The notes under the pieces: model-generated
What the model was told of the DNA's origin: nothing
Databases searched by the model: none
What the model saw: the letters and a program-made list of their open reading frames with translations, nothing else
Part shown: piece after piece, positions 1 through 10,109 of the stretch
How positions within the stretch are numbered: the stretch's first letter is position 1
Layout: every line of letters starts with the position of its first letter
Position numbers and translations under genes: made by a program
NCBI GenBank assembly: GCA_020466095.1
Contig: CM035807.1
Span: 20,809,985 to 20,873,984, forward strand
DNA length: 64,000 nucleotides
Reading direction: 5' to 3'
From: Chlorops oryzae
Lineage: Eukaryota; Arthropoda; Insecta; Diptera; Chloropidae

Positions 1-1745
1 ATTCACAGTCTTTTTGATTTTCGAGCAGAACAAAAATTTCAAAAGAAAAATGGTTGAGTCAACAACATTTTTGGTTGATTTAAATGGAAATATGTTTAAT
101 TACATTTCTTTTCGTTCGGTATAATTCTCATTTGGTTTAAAAAATATGATATATAAGATATGTATTCATCTTAGAACTTTTTAAGCATTGCGAAGGCAGT
201 CATACGACAACGGTGACAAAATCGGATGAAGTCCATCCGATGGCTATTTTTTTGGGTTATGTTCAGCAGAGGGCTCTGTGGCCATTTGCTTTTTTATCCC
301 ATTTTTACTGTTTTTTATAGGTATTTAAGAAATTTTTTTTTATTTTAATAATTATCTTGTCATTTCAATTATGTCTGTGGTTAGTTCAACAAATTAAATT
401 TAAATCCATTTTTGAAAATTATCATGTCATTTCAACCTGAAATATGGTTGATTCAAAAGGAAAATATTTATTTTTTTCAACAAGAAAAATTGTTAAAATT
501 AAAAATATTCCTTGTTGAAGCCGTTTTGTATGTTTTAACCAGTTTTCTGGTTGATTTTTTTCTCTGTGTAAGGGAACCTGTAGCACCGGAATCGTTCCGC
601 AAAATTATTTCATATTTGTGTTTCTCTACCCGAAATTAGTATAATCTGAATGTTTTATTGAAAAATAATTTTTTGTATTAGAGGTTTAAATGTAATATTT
701 GAACTCATTCCAGGGGAATTCGATTTTATGGTCGGAACTGGCCTTTAATATTTTGATCCATTGTAGGCGTTCAAGCAATAGGGGCTCATGTAAATCGTCC
801 TGTGAACTTTTTCCCTTCTTTTAACACCGATCGAACAAGCGAAAACTTGACTGATCGTTCTCACTAATAAAATACCCCAAAGCCACGCTTTTAAAGCAAA
901 ATCTTATTCCTTTAATTAAGTAGCTCATTGGCTTATCCTGTCAAATGAATAGGTGTCCCGTGGAATCAGTGAAACCGAAACGTCTTAGTAGCAAAATCGC
1001 AACTACAGTTACACGTTTTTCAAAAATTGAAATAATTACCCGACTAGCAGAGGCCCACGTTCTTTGTTCTCTCTTTGGAAATTACACAAACTTGATGAAA
1101 ATATGACCAAAAAAAAAAATCATTCAAAAACTTTTTTATGAAAAGCTTCAATCATTTTCTTTTAAAGTCAAGATCAAAGTTAGATCAAAGGAAAAATGTG
1201 GAAAGAGAGAGAGAAACAAACGATGAAAGTAAAATGAAACTATTCACGTCGAACTTTTTACGCCTGAATTACTTGTCAGAGACAAATAATACAACGCTTA
1301 TTACAGTCTAACAGCGAAGGATGAACGGGAAACCGGAAATTCATATTCTTCCCACTGAGACTCGAACGATGTCAGCAAAACGGTACAAGAGTAATACTTT
1401 CTTTCAATTTGAAACTGTTCACCCTTTTCTGCTTTTCCTCAAAGGAACAGAAATTTACAAAAAAAAAATAATAATAAAAAATAAATAAATGAATAAAAGA
1501 GAGAAGGATTGCGACTGGACATAAACAAAAGGATTTTCGAGCTGAAAGAGTTTTCATCAAAAAGTTTTTTTTTTCTTATATTTTGTATTTGTAGCTTTAA
1601 GGCACACTAAGAATAATTCATTTTTCAGTAGTTGTTCCATTCTTATGGGATTTTTTTTTAAATTAAGTAAATAGAATGAAGAAGATGGTCTCAATAATTG
1701 AAGATTTCTAATTGCTCTCGTTCTTGTCCTTTCAACGAACCGTAG
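1..1745. other. Intergenic AT-rich DNA with TTGGTTGA-type motifs
   Basis: No gene was seen here. Positions 50-110 and 380-565 carry several variants of a motif close to TGGTTGATTCAA/TTCAACAA in both orientations, spaced irregularly by about 25-60 bases. This suggests an old decayed repeat, but no terminal repeats or target duplications could be set. The rest is A/T runs and short purine tracts (GAGAGAGA near 1205). The family is not identified. Confidence 0.3.
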
Positions 1746-1945
1746 CAAATAATGGACAAGAACAGAATTCTACTGAATCAAGTCAACACCATCAGTGCTT
1801 TAATGAACTAAATGCTTCGTTAGCAGCTTCAGATTATGATGACGCAAGGCCGAATGAAAATGCCCATTCTAAACACTCAGCAATTGAAGTCACCAGCAAG
1901 AGCTGTAGCGTGAAATCTGAAGCCCGGGGGAGACTCCGCCTTTAA
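1746..1945 (+). other. Coding-like segment, possible exon or pseudogene fragment
   Basis: A reading frame rich in Ser, Asn, Glu and Gln (it includes NNGQEQNSTESSQHHQ and SLAASDYDDARPNENAHS) runs to a TAA at 1943-1945. Its composition differs from the homopolymer-driven frames around it and resembles disordered regions of fly regulatory proteins. A pyrimidine-rich stretch ending CGTAG at 1745 could be a splice acceptor. From 1921 a second frame (SPGETPPLSLGRFESVG...) stays open for about 26 codons past the first frame's stop, so a frameshifted pseudogene is also possible. No family was recognised and no donor site is convincing. Chance is not excluded. Confidence 0.25.
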
Positions 1946-2820
1946 GCCTTGGCCGTTTTGAGAGTGTTGGAACAAGAAGTGATGTTGGGCAATTTTGAGT
2001 GCCTACAGAAAATTCTGTGTCAGTGAAAATCCCCCTATCCTGAGGCCTCCCTCTCTACGGTCACGACCGCAACTACTTTCGAGTTATGTGCAATGAAAAT
2101 TAGGACATTGAATTGCCCATAAAGAAGGCAGGAAATTATTTTAAGCTTCTCTGCTGTATCTTTGGGCATTTCATTCGTTCTCCTTTGTGGCCACAGGAAA
2201 ACGTGCCTTATTTCCTTTGGCATTGGAAGATGCAGCAAAATGCTATTCGAACAAAGTAGCCCGTAACATTATAAGATTCAAATTGGAAGTCAAAGCATGA
2301 TTTTAAGAACCTCTAACCTCTAACCTCACATCCTCATTTCATTATCGTTTTCTTGACGCTTCCTTTCGCCTCAGTCATCAATCATTTGCATGATAAGCAT
2401 CAAATGTGACACAATACTGCTGAAAGCTTTTCTGATTCGTTTTTGTATTGGTACTTATATTTGTGTGCGTGTTTTTGTGTTTGTGTGCGTGCATAAAATT
2501 CACATCAATCGGGGACAAATTTTGTTTCTTTTCTTAGGTAGGCGCCTTAATGGATTTTCACACTAGCAAGAAATTACACAAAGTCAACAGAACGATCAAG
2601 TTAATGGAATATCATTGTCGGAGGCAGAAGGTGTTGTGATTAATGAAAGTGTCAGTCTCTTATTTATTTTTTATTTTATTTGGAAAAAATTCTTGTGGTC
2701 GATTGAAATTTGATTGAATTAATGGCATCTTTGATGATGAACGCATTTATGGCACTAAAGAATTCACATATCTTTGCAAAGAATGGCTTCATCATTGCAG
2801 ATGTACCATCCCAATTCAAT
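1946..2820. other. Intergenic DNA, no gene seen
   Basis: The only landmark is a GT-rich stretch near 2460-2495. No long frame, RNA gene or repeat boundary was found before the foldback element's left target-site copy at 2821. Confidence 0.3.
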
Positions 2821-2827
2821 GTAGAAG
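2821..2827. repeat. Left 7-bp target-site duplication GTAGAAG
   Basis: This direct repeat abuts the left arm of the foldback element and is matched exactly by 4082-4088 on the right. The two copies sit immediately outside the point where arm symmetry stops, which fixes the element's ends. Confidence 0.8.
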
Positions 2828-4081
2828 CACTAATCAAATAATATATAGATGTCTCACGCCGAACAAAAATTTGGTCGCTAGCGATACTGAGCTCTGGCTC
2901 CCAGCGAAAGAAATCTAGCAATCGGAAAAATTCGGGTTTTATACTTTTGCATTCGCGAAGCACCAGAAACGATTCAGTATGAAACTGAATTCGAAACAGT
3001 GCTGAGCTATGTCCTTTTGCCTTTTTTTTTTATTTTTTGTTGTTTTTGTTGCGAAGTTATACATATGTATGCATTTATGTATGAATCTGTTCATGCTAGA
3101 AACCAAAAATTTGAAAATTTCAATTTGGGCTTCATGCGTATATGAGAAATTTTGAAGTTGCCCTGCAGTAAATGTACTCGTCACCAGGTACTAGTAACCA
3201 ACTGTACCCGTGCCATTATATTCCCCTCTTGATATTTTGTATGATCGTATTTGCGAGAAGACATCAGTTGATGCTGAAACTGGTTATGCAATAGAGACAA
3301 CGAGACCAATTAAAATAACAATTACTTGTACACTTGCTTAAGTATGAAGAAGACGGCTACGTGGCGTAGTGGATAGTGTGTGCACTCATTAACACATATG
3401 TTCGAGTTCGAATCCCCGCGCAGGCGAGAAAAAAAAGGGGAAAATTTAATATTCAACCAAGCAAATTTTTTAAAAGAACAAAGTGTTCTACGCTTAAAGA
3501 TAAGAAAACAATTTACGTGACTTTTAAAAATTCCTGCAATTTAGACTTCGAAACCTTTTTTATAATTGTTCGCGAAAAATTTTTTTCAAAGCCGTTAGTT
3601 TTTTATATATTAACTACTAAATACTAACAGTAAAAAATATTTATGCTCTCGCATATACATTCGCTCATACAAAATATCAAGAGGAGAATGTAGTGGTACG
3701 GGTACAGTTGGTCACTAGCACCTGGTGACGAGTACATTTACTGCAGGGCAACTTCAAAATTTCTCATATACGCATGAAGCCCAAATTGAAATTTTCAAAT
3801 TTTTGGTTTCTAGCATGAACAGATTCATACATAAATGCATACATATGTATAACTTCGCAACAAAAACAACAAAAAATAAAAAAAAAAGGCAAAAGGACAT
3901 AGCTCAGCACTGTTTCGAATTCAGTTTCATACTGAATCGTTTCTGGTGCTTCGCGAATGCAAAAGTATAAAACCCGAATTTTTCCGATTGCTAGATTTCT
4001 TTCGCTGGGAGCCAGAGCTCAGTATCGCTAGCGACCAAATTTTTGTTCGGCGTGAGACATCTATATATTATTTGATTAGTG
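2828..4081. mobile_element. Foldback-type DNA transposon with about 0.36-kb perfect inverted arms
   Basis: The left arm (2828 to about 3260) is the reverse complement of the right arm (about 3645-4081). By eye the outer 362 bases of each arm (2828-3189 and 3720-4081) match perfectly. The inner roughly 55 bases match with six differences, all transitions, plus a small indel. The ends read CACTAATCAAATAAT. The element is flanked by a perfect 7-bp duplication GTAGAAG (2821-2827 and 4082-4088). Very long inverted repeats with a 7-bp target duplication are features reported for Galileo/Foldback-like elements of the P superfamily, so that assignment is an inference. The 0.38-kb centre has no transposase frame and carries a tRNA-like A/B box pair. 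Identical 81-codon frames on opposite strands in the two arms are a by-product of the palindrome. The perfect arms suggest recent insertion or arm-to-arm gene conversion. Confidence 0.85.
3345..3440 (+). repeat. tRNA-like SINE head inside the foldback loop
   Basis: The sequence begins AGAAGACGGC and continues with an A-box-like TGGCGTAGTGG and a B-box-like GTTCGAATCC, in tRNA-like order and spacing (about 40 bases apart). This matches an RNA polymerase III type 2 internal promoter. A clean cloverleaf could not be drawn (the T-arm stem does not pair well), so it is not called a tRNA gene. The opening AGAAGACGGC is shared with the SINE at 34580, which points to a related tRNA-derived family. 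An A-rich stretch follows. Boundaries are approximate. Confidence 0.5.
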
Positions 4082-4088
4082 GTAGAAG
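4082..4088. repeat. Right 7-bp target-site duplication GTAGAAG
   Basis: Right-hand partner of 2821-2827. The next base differs between the two sides (C inside the left end, T beyond this copy), so the duplication is 7 bp and not 8. Confidence 0.8.
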
Positions 4089-7000
4089 TAAAAATTTTAA
4101 ATCAGTACCCAAAAGTATGCAATTGAATATTTAAAAATCAATTTATATTTAAGGTTTTACTAAAGGATGTAATTTATTGCTTTAAGAAATTCCCCTCAGT
4201 TCTCAAGAGCTCTTCTTAAAATGTGTAAACTTTGAAAACAAATGGAAAAAATAAGAATTTTTACTATCAGAAATATTCTCAATAGGTACACTTTTTAGCG
4301 CTGAATTTAAATATTTTCTGTTGTCCTTGGGACTTTTTATGCTTCATATTTTTTATGAAAATAATTTCCTAAGAATTTCTTTAAGTCCGAGGTAACGAGT
4401 CACTCGAAAAAGCTCAATACATCGGCAATTATTCCCTTTTAACCTTCAAATGGAAATTACAAATAAAATTTCTCTATTTTTGAATACAATTTGAAAACCC
4501 TGAATAATGAAAAACTAAATACTGAGTAAAACTGAAGAGGGAAACAAACTTTCATTTTGCTCAGCGAATTCAAATATTGACGTCAATTTTAATATGGCTT
4601 CCAATGTTCGAAGTCAATTTAATTGATTTCTCAGAAAGCAAAATCTGCTTTCATTTGATATTCTCTGTGAAGGATTATTAAAAAACATGTTTTTGCTGAA
4701 AAATAAAATTTTTGTTCCGAGAAAAGCTAAACTATTCAATATAATTGAAAAAATGCAATTTCACCTGTTCCGCTTCCACAAGGGCCATCTACACAAATAA
4801 GGATGTTATAGTCAGAGAGACATAGAGAGAGCGAGAGAGAAAGAGAATATTCACAGTTGCCTAGGAACAAGGTTGTTTCTTGGTTTCCAATTAGATTTTC
4901 CGGAGAACGAAGCCAATTTCATATTTCAAAGTACTACCTTAGTACTTCAATTTTTCAAATAAGAGAAGACCATGTCCACTTAAACAATTGTTTTTTGAAG
5001 ATTGGACGACAATGTAGTACATTTTAATGAATGATTTCGACTATCAATAATTCTTCCAACGATAGTTGATAGTTTTTACCTTATTTCACATTAAGTAACC
5101 AAGTTAATTCTTAACTTTATCAAGACAGATTATCAGATAGCCAAACGGGCTTATAAATATGGCTGAATTGATCCATATTTGATAGGAACAATCTCAAATG
5201 GATACGGATGTTACACTTCCATATGGGTATTTCCAGAAAAAAGTAAACCTTTTGTCACGTCCGAACATATCTAATTGCCTTTTTGATCGGCATAAAATTT
5301 TCTTAAGTATAAAAATTCCGGAAGAGCTACACGATAATAGTTAGAAACAAAATTACCATTTTCACATTCTTCAATTCGGGACTTAAAATTGATAAAGCAA
5401 CTGTCACGTCCGTTTGGAAATATCCATATGCAATCACAGAAAAACCTTTTGAGTTCTCTGAATTATAAAGCTCTTGAGAATTACATTCAATAGAAAAAAT
5501 TCTTGATTAATCAATAGCCATTTCCATCACAGGAAGGATGTATTAAACGAATATTTTCTGTGGAGCTTAAAAAATGATTACAATATTTATTCCCAGCAAA
5601 AAATATACAGAGTGTTTCGAAACAGGAGTGTTGATCATAGGGGCCGCCCAACAAAAGGTGGACGCACTTGGACCTAAAAGGTCCGTTATGATACTAACCA
5701 CTAAGACGAGTGTAAAAGGACTCCTTACGGAACTATTCGAAGTAATGCTTATGGAGACTTTTCACGCAGACGCGTTTAGGGAGACTAAAGGAGTATTTTC
5801 TTTTTTTACTGATAAAGAGAATCTGCACAGACTCTTTTTGGATTATCTAAAGGACTTTTGAGTTCCAATAGGTCCGTATTAACCTTCATGTTTTTCTTCC
5901 CGAAAAAAAGTTTATTTCGAATTCTGAGGACTGTTTTTAGGAGCATTTGAGCTCCGCAAATGGGTCTTCGGGAATGCTTTGTGACATTGTTGGCTTGCTT
6001 ACACGAGAGAATTGAAATAAATTCAACACCTAAAAGCACACATCAAAATATTCAGAATATTTTTTCCAGTTGAAAAATCTCTTTATTCTTGTAGGTTTTC
6101 CATTTTCATACACATTCAGCAAGGATTTCAGGTTTTTTTTGTCATCTCGGCTAGGCTTAAAATTAGATAAATCAGTTTTTGAATATTCAACTACAAAGCT
6201 TAAGGGAATTCATTGAAATATTTTATGATGCTTTCAAAATTATAAACTGTTAGGCCAGCTTAGGGGAATCTCCCATAAATTAAGAGACATTTCTCATCTT
6301 AAGGCTTAGAGATTTGTTAGCCGTCCAAGTTTTTGCATTTAGAACATTCCAAAATCAAATTATGGGGAGTTATCCTTAACTCTCAGGACACATTTGTATG
6401 TCCCCCTTAAAAAAAAAAAACATGGCAAGTGTAATTATAATTCATGCTTATTTTTTCCCAATATATGATTCAACTATCAACCGTCAACTCTTATCAAATG
6501 GCTTGGAAAATAGCTATGAATTCTCCTCAGCACCAAATGTCGAAGAGAAATCGAAAAGCAAAAATCCCCCTTTTTTCCTGCATGTTTTCCCATTCCATAA
6601 AAAAAAGAATTTGCATAAACATCGTGAGTCGCGGGCGAAAAAAGAAATCGCATTTATGTCAACTTGGGTGCAACTTTAAACTAGTAAAGCTAATTCCGAA
6701 TCGCGTTGCATAAACCTGTGCCAGTGATGTGCCAGTGGAACCCTAGGGAGTTAAGCACATTTTATGCAACCCATGATGCCGATGATGATGATGCAATTTT
6801 CTTCAACCGCGCATAACGATAAAATGATTAGCTTCCGGGCTGCCGCTCCTGCGAACACCAGCGAACATTGCAAGTCGCTCAGCATACCGAACATTCATTT
6901 TGCAATCGAAAGTATGCGCCAAGATGGTGTCAATAAAAACGCAACGCAAATCCGGAAAATGCAGGCAAAAGGAAAAAAGAGAGAAATCAAAAGAATGCGA

Positions 7001-8600
7001 AACTTGGAGCTAAATGCTAAAAAAGATTCCCGCAAAATGAAAGAAACCAAAGTGAGAAAAATATGAGGCGTAAATAAATAATGATTTCGTTTTATATATT
7101 CCAGCAGGAAGGAGGAGTTTTTGTTATGGTATTCGTGTCAGTGTTCACGTGTGTAAGAAAGTGCACACGTTTGCATATGTAAGCGCACCGATGCGGAATG
7201 CATATAAGAAATGGCATCAAAATTGGATCTAGTCAAATGCGAAATAGCATCAAAATCATAATCCATAACGATTCGTTTCGAGTTTTGTGTCGCTCGAACA
7301 AAAAAAAAAAAAAACAAACAAAAAATACCCTCTGTATTGGCTCAAAAAGCATAAAATCTGAAATATTGCTATGCAGAACAAATCGCTTATTTTCCCCCCT
7401 TTTCCCCTTTGCATTTTCCCTATTTCCTCTTTTTTTTTTTTTTGTTATTTCTTTCTCCGCAACGCATAATACATTGAGCTGAGCTTGCGATCGAAGGCAT
7501 ATACAATATTGTGTATAGCTTGCACGATGGCCGCATGCCGGCATTCTGTGCGGAAAATGTTGATTGCCTTTGCTGTGTCGCAAGTGCAAAAAGCGTCAAG
7601 GAAGAGCAGGAAGAAAAAAGAAAAGAAAAGAGAAAAAAATATAGAAAACAGGGTGAACGCAAAAACCACACAGCACCGATGCAAGAAAGCCAAACTAAAA
7701 TTCAATCTGTAAAATGTTATTCGACGTCTTGCATTTTATGCAGCCTCATGTCGAGTTAAAAAGAAAACTAAAAAGTTAAAAATTAATCTAAAGTTGGTCC
7801 AGCCCGACTGTGACATGATATTCATTTGAATACTTTATCCTGGAATCAATAGTCAAACCTCTTTCAAATCATCTTTGCTTTCCATTTTGACTTGAGATTT
7901 TCCTTAAGGTCAAACAAAGCTACGAACTAATATTGAAGTCATTGTTTTTAGCCGTTAAGAAGAAAATATGCAAGGACAGGTCATCGACAATCGGACAGAT
8001 CAAGGACGAACAGATATGAAAGAACTCAATATACAATAAGTATTTATTAGATCGCAGTTTAACTGAACAACTAACTGTCACAAGATCTGCACAAAACTAA
8101 TATACCCTACCACTAAAGCTAGGTAAAAGAATCAAGGAAAAGCAATGCACACACACAACACACAACATAGAGAGCACGTAAGGAACATCCATATGCATAT
8201 ACAGCTACTGTAATGCATATTCCAGGAAGCCCAAAGTTGAAAAGCACTCAGCAAAGAGAAGCTTATAAGAAAGGAAAACCGAAAGAAAAACTCTCTGACA
8301 GTCCGTGGAGTGGCGAGATGAAGGCGGACGAATTCCGAGATGAGTCAAGCTGATTTTGTTCGAATAAAGATTTCGGTATATCGTGATGGGACTAATCATG
8401 TTTCTTGCTATGATTTTCTCTGGAAGAATGTTAAGGTAAACAGAAATAGAAAAAACTAGAAGGGCTGCATTCAAAATGAAAATTCTGAAGCATACAGCAA
8501 GGGGCATAGAAAATAAAATCTTAATTAATATTGGAAATATTTTAATTCGACCCTTGGTATATTGTATATTCTTAGTTTTCGTCGTAATATTTTTCGGGAT
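4089..8600. other. Intergenic AT-rich DNA, mostly featureless
   Basis: No recognisable gene was found. An ATG-started 100-codon frame at 6764-7066 is Met/Lys-rich and matches no family I know. A 95-codon frame at 5574-5861 is likewise unrecognised. At 4798 a short stretch (TAAGGATGTTATAGTCAG) resembles the 5' end of the dispersed repeat at 39490 and may be a fragment of it. The block 7280-7440 is A- and T-run low complexity. Confidence 0.3.
5219..5430. repeat. Possible small inverted-repeat element
   Basis: CCATATGGGTATTTCCA (5219-5235) is matched in inverted orientation by TGGAAATATCCATATG (5415-5430) with one mismatch. The phrase GTCACGTCCG also recurs in direct orientation just inside both ends (about 5257 and 5403). 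This could be a short non-autonomous DNA element of about 210 bp. No clear target-site duplication was found, so the call is tentative. Confidence 0.35.
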
Positions 8601-8619
8601 TAGGGTACAAATATTTCTC

Positions 8620-8826
8620 TTATGAAATGTTCATTTTATGGCAATCGAAGGAAAAGCTGACGCGATCGATTTCGAACTCAGCCACGAGTTCATCATAAGG
8701 AATTTTTACCACTTCGACCACATTGGCCCTGGGACGTAAGTCGATTTGAATCGCTTCAATTTGTGAAGTCAATCGATTTTTTGTATACATTGGTGTCCAC
8801 CGTGTCAAGGGCGTTAAGCCCGAAGA
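8620..8826 (-). other. Coding-like segment, possible terminal exon
   Basis: On the minus strand this is open for 68 codons and ends in TAA at 8620-8622. It contains RPRANVVEVVKIPYDELVAE and FEIDRVSFSFDC. The mixed charged and hydrophobic composition and lack of homopolymers set it apart from the AT-driven frames nearby. Just upstream (minus sense) is a TTCATAG that could act as a 3' splice site, preceded by a TTAATTAAT-type branch-point candidate. No ATG start, partner exon or protein family was recognised. It could be the last exon of a minus-strand gene, a pseudogene piece or chance. Confidence 0.3.
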
Positions 8827-8829
8827 CTA

Positions 8830-9930
8830 TGAACACAAAAACTTAGAAAATATTAATTAATTTAATTGAAAAATACTCTTCATCTTGACTGAAAATAATT
8901 AATGACAGATTCTATTTCATTGATTCTTCCCTATTTCCAAATTATCTGCACAACATTTAAAGCTAGAAAGCTCGATTAAAAAAGGCTCTGAATATCCTTC
9001 CAAAACGCAACTCAATGTGCGGCTTGTAGTGTACCAACGACTGAGCCAAGAGATAAATAAGTAAGAAAGAAGAAAAAAACTCCCAACGCCTCAAAAAAAG
9101 AAGGGGGAATGAGTCGAGTTGAATGTGGCGTAGTGACAGAGCGCATTATTGAATGATTTATTGATGTCGGTATGCTTAGTTGAACAGCGACGGCATAGGA
9201 CAAACGTGCATGCATGCACATACATTTTAGGACGAAGAGTACAAAAAAAAAGGACACACTGAAATGCGTCAACTGTTAAGACTGCTCTCGGTGTGCTCTC
9301 TATCCGTGATGCAGATAACAGCACAGCGTTATTCACAATGACGTCGGGTGTATATTGATGAGCTGAGAAACGTCTGATAGTTTGCGCTATAAAATCCTTA
9401 ACCACTACACTAATAACGATTCGTTATCTAGAAAGTTTACATTAGCCTTATAAATTGCACTGGTTCCGAAGCGAAAAAAGAATCGGTGATAACACCACAG
9501 TTAAGTGTAATTTCTTTTATTTTTTTTTTCTCATCTCATTCTTCTTCTTTTCCTTTTTGCATGAAATTGTCATTTTATAGAAATTTATGTGTTGAAGCAA
9601 GAATATCCTATCAATTTCCGTTTATGTGAAACGAAGAAAACTCTAGGGTTGGGAGAGCTTTCAATTTAGATTTGGGGGAAAAAAAAAAAACTTAAATTGC
9701 TTCGATCATATGAGTTTGATGATGAAGATAAAACATGATTTCCATTTGCAGTAATTATTGTTTGAAATGGGAGCAAAGATGAATTTATATGAAGGGATTG
9801 AGGGAATAGGAGTTTTATTAGTTCTTTGAAAGCTAAGATGTAAAATTGTCTCCATGAGCACTAAAAATAAAGCCTGGAAGGAAAATCTTTATACAAAAAG
9901 GGCACAAGGAGTCTGGAAATACGGTATGTT
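8830..9930. other. Intergenic DNA, no gene seen
   Basis: Two overlapping minus-strand frames near 9012-9405 are rich in Phe, Thr and His, are unrecognised, and have no start context or splice partners. No repeat boundary was found. Confidence 0.3.
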
Positions 9931-9934
9931 GGCT

Positions 9935-10101
9935 GCCTCCAAGGGTGACACAGCTAGGCCTGTGATACCGCAAAAAATTAGGAAAAGAAAAAAAAACAGA
10001 AGAAATGTCACAATCCTCCACGACCTTAGCTGGGAGTTGAACCCAGAGCCTCTCGCTTTGTAAGTTAGTATCTCAATCAACAAAGACACAGTGCCTCACT
10101 G
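9935..10101 (-). mobile_element. tRNA-derived SINE, family shared with 34580 copy (minus)
   Basis: Read on the minus strand, the head carries TGATTGAGATACTAACTTAC followed by the B-box GGGTTCAACTCCCAGCT, then a T-rich stretch, a GCGGTATCACA phrase and GGCCTAGCTGTGTCACCCTT. The same order is seen in the copies at 23034 and 34580. The terminal TTAACCTAAC tail is missing, so this copy is truncated or eroded at its 3' end. Confidence 0.65.
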
Positions 10102-10109
10102 AAAAGTTT

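Noticed and set aside
3345..3440. Functional tRNA gene
   Set aside because: A and B boxes are present but acceptor and T stems do not pair; SINE head is the better reading.
2939..3970. Two identical 81-codon proteins on opposite strands
   Set aside because: The identity follows from the perfect inverted arms of the transposon; no start context, homologue or second line of evidence.
6764..7066. ATG-started 100-codon Met/Lys-rich frame
   Set aside because: Unrecognised and no supporting signals; frames of this size are expected by chance in 64 kb.
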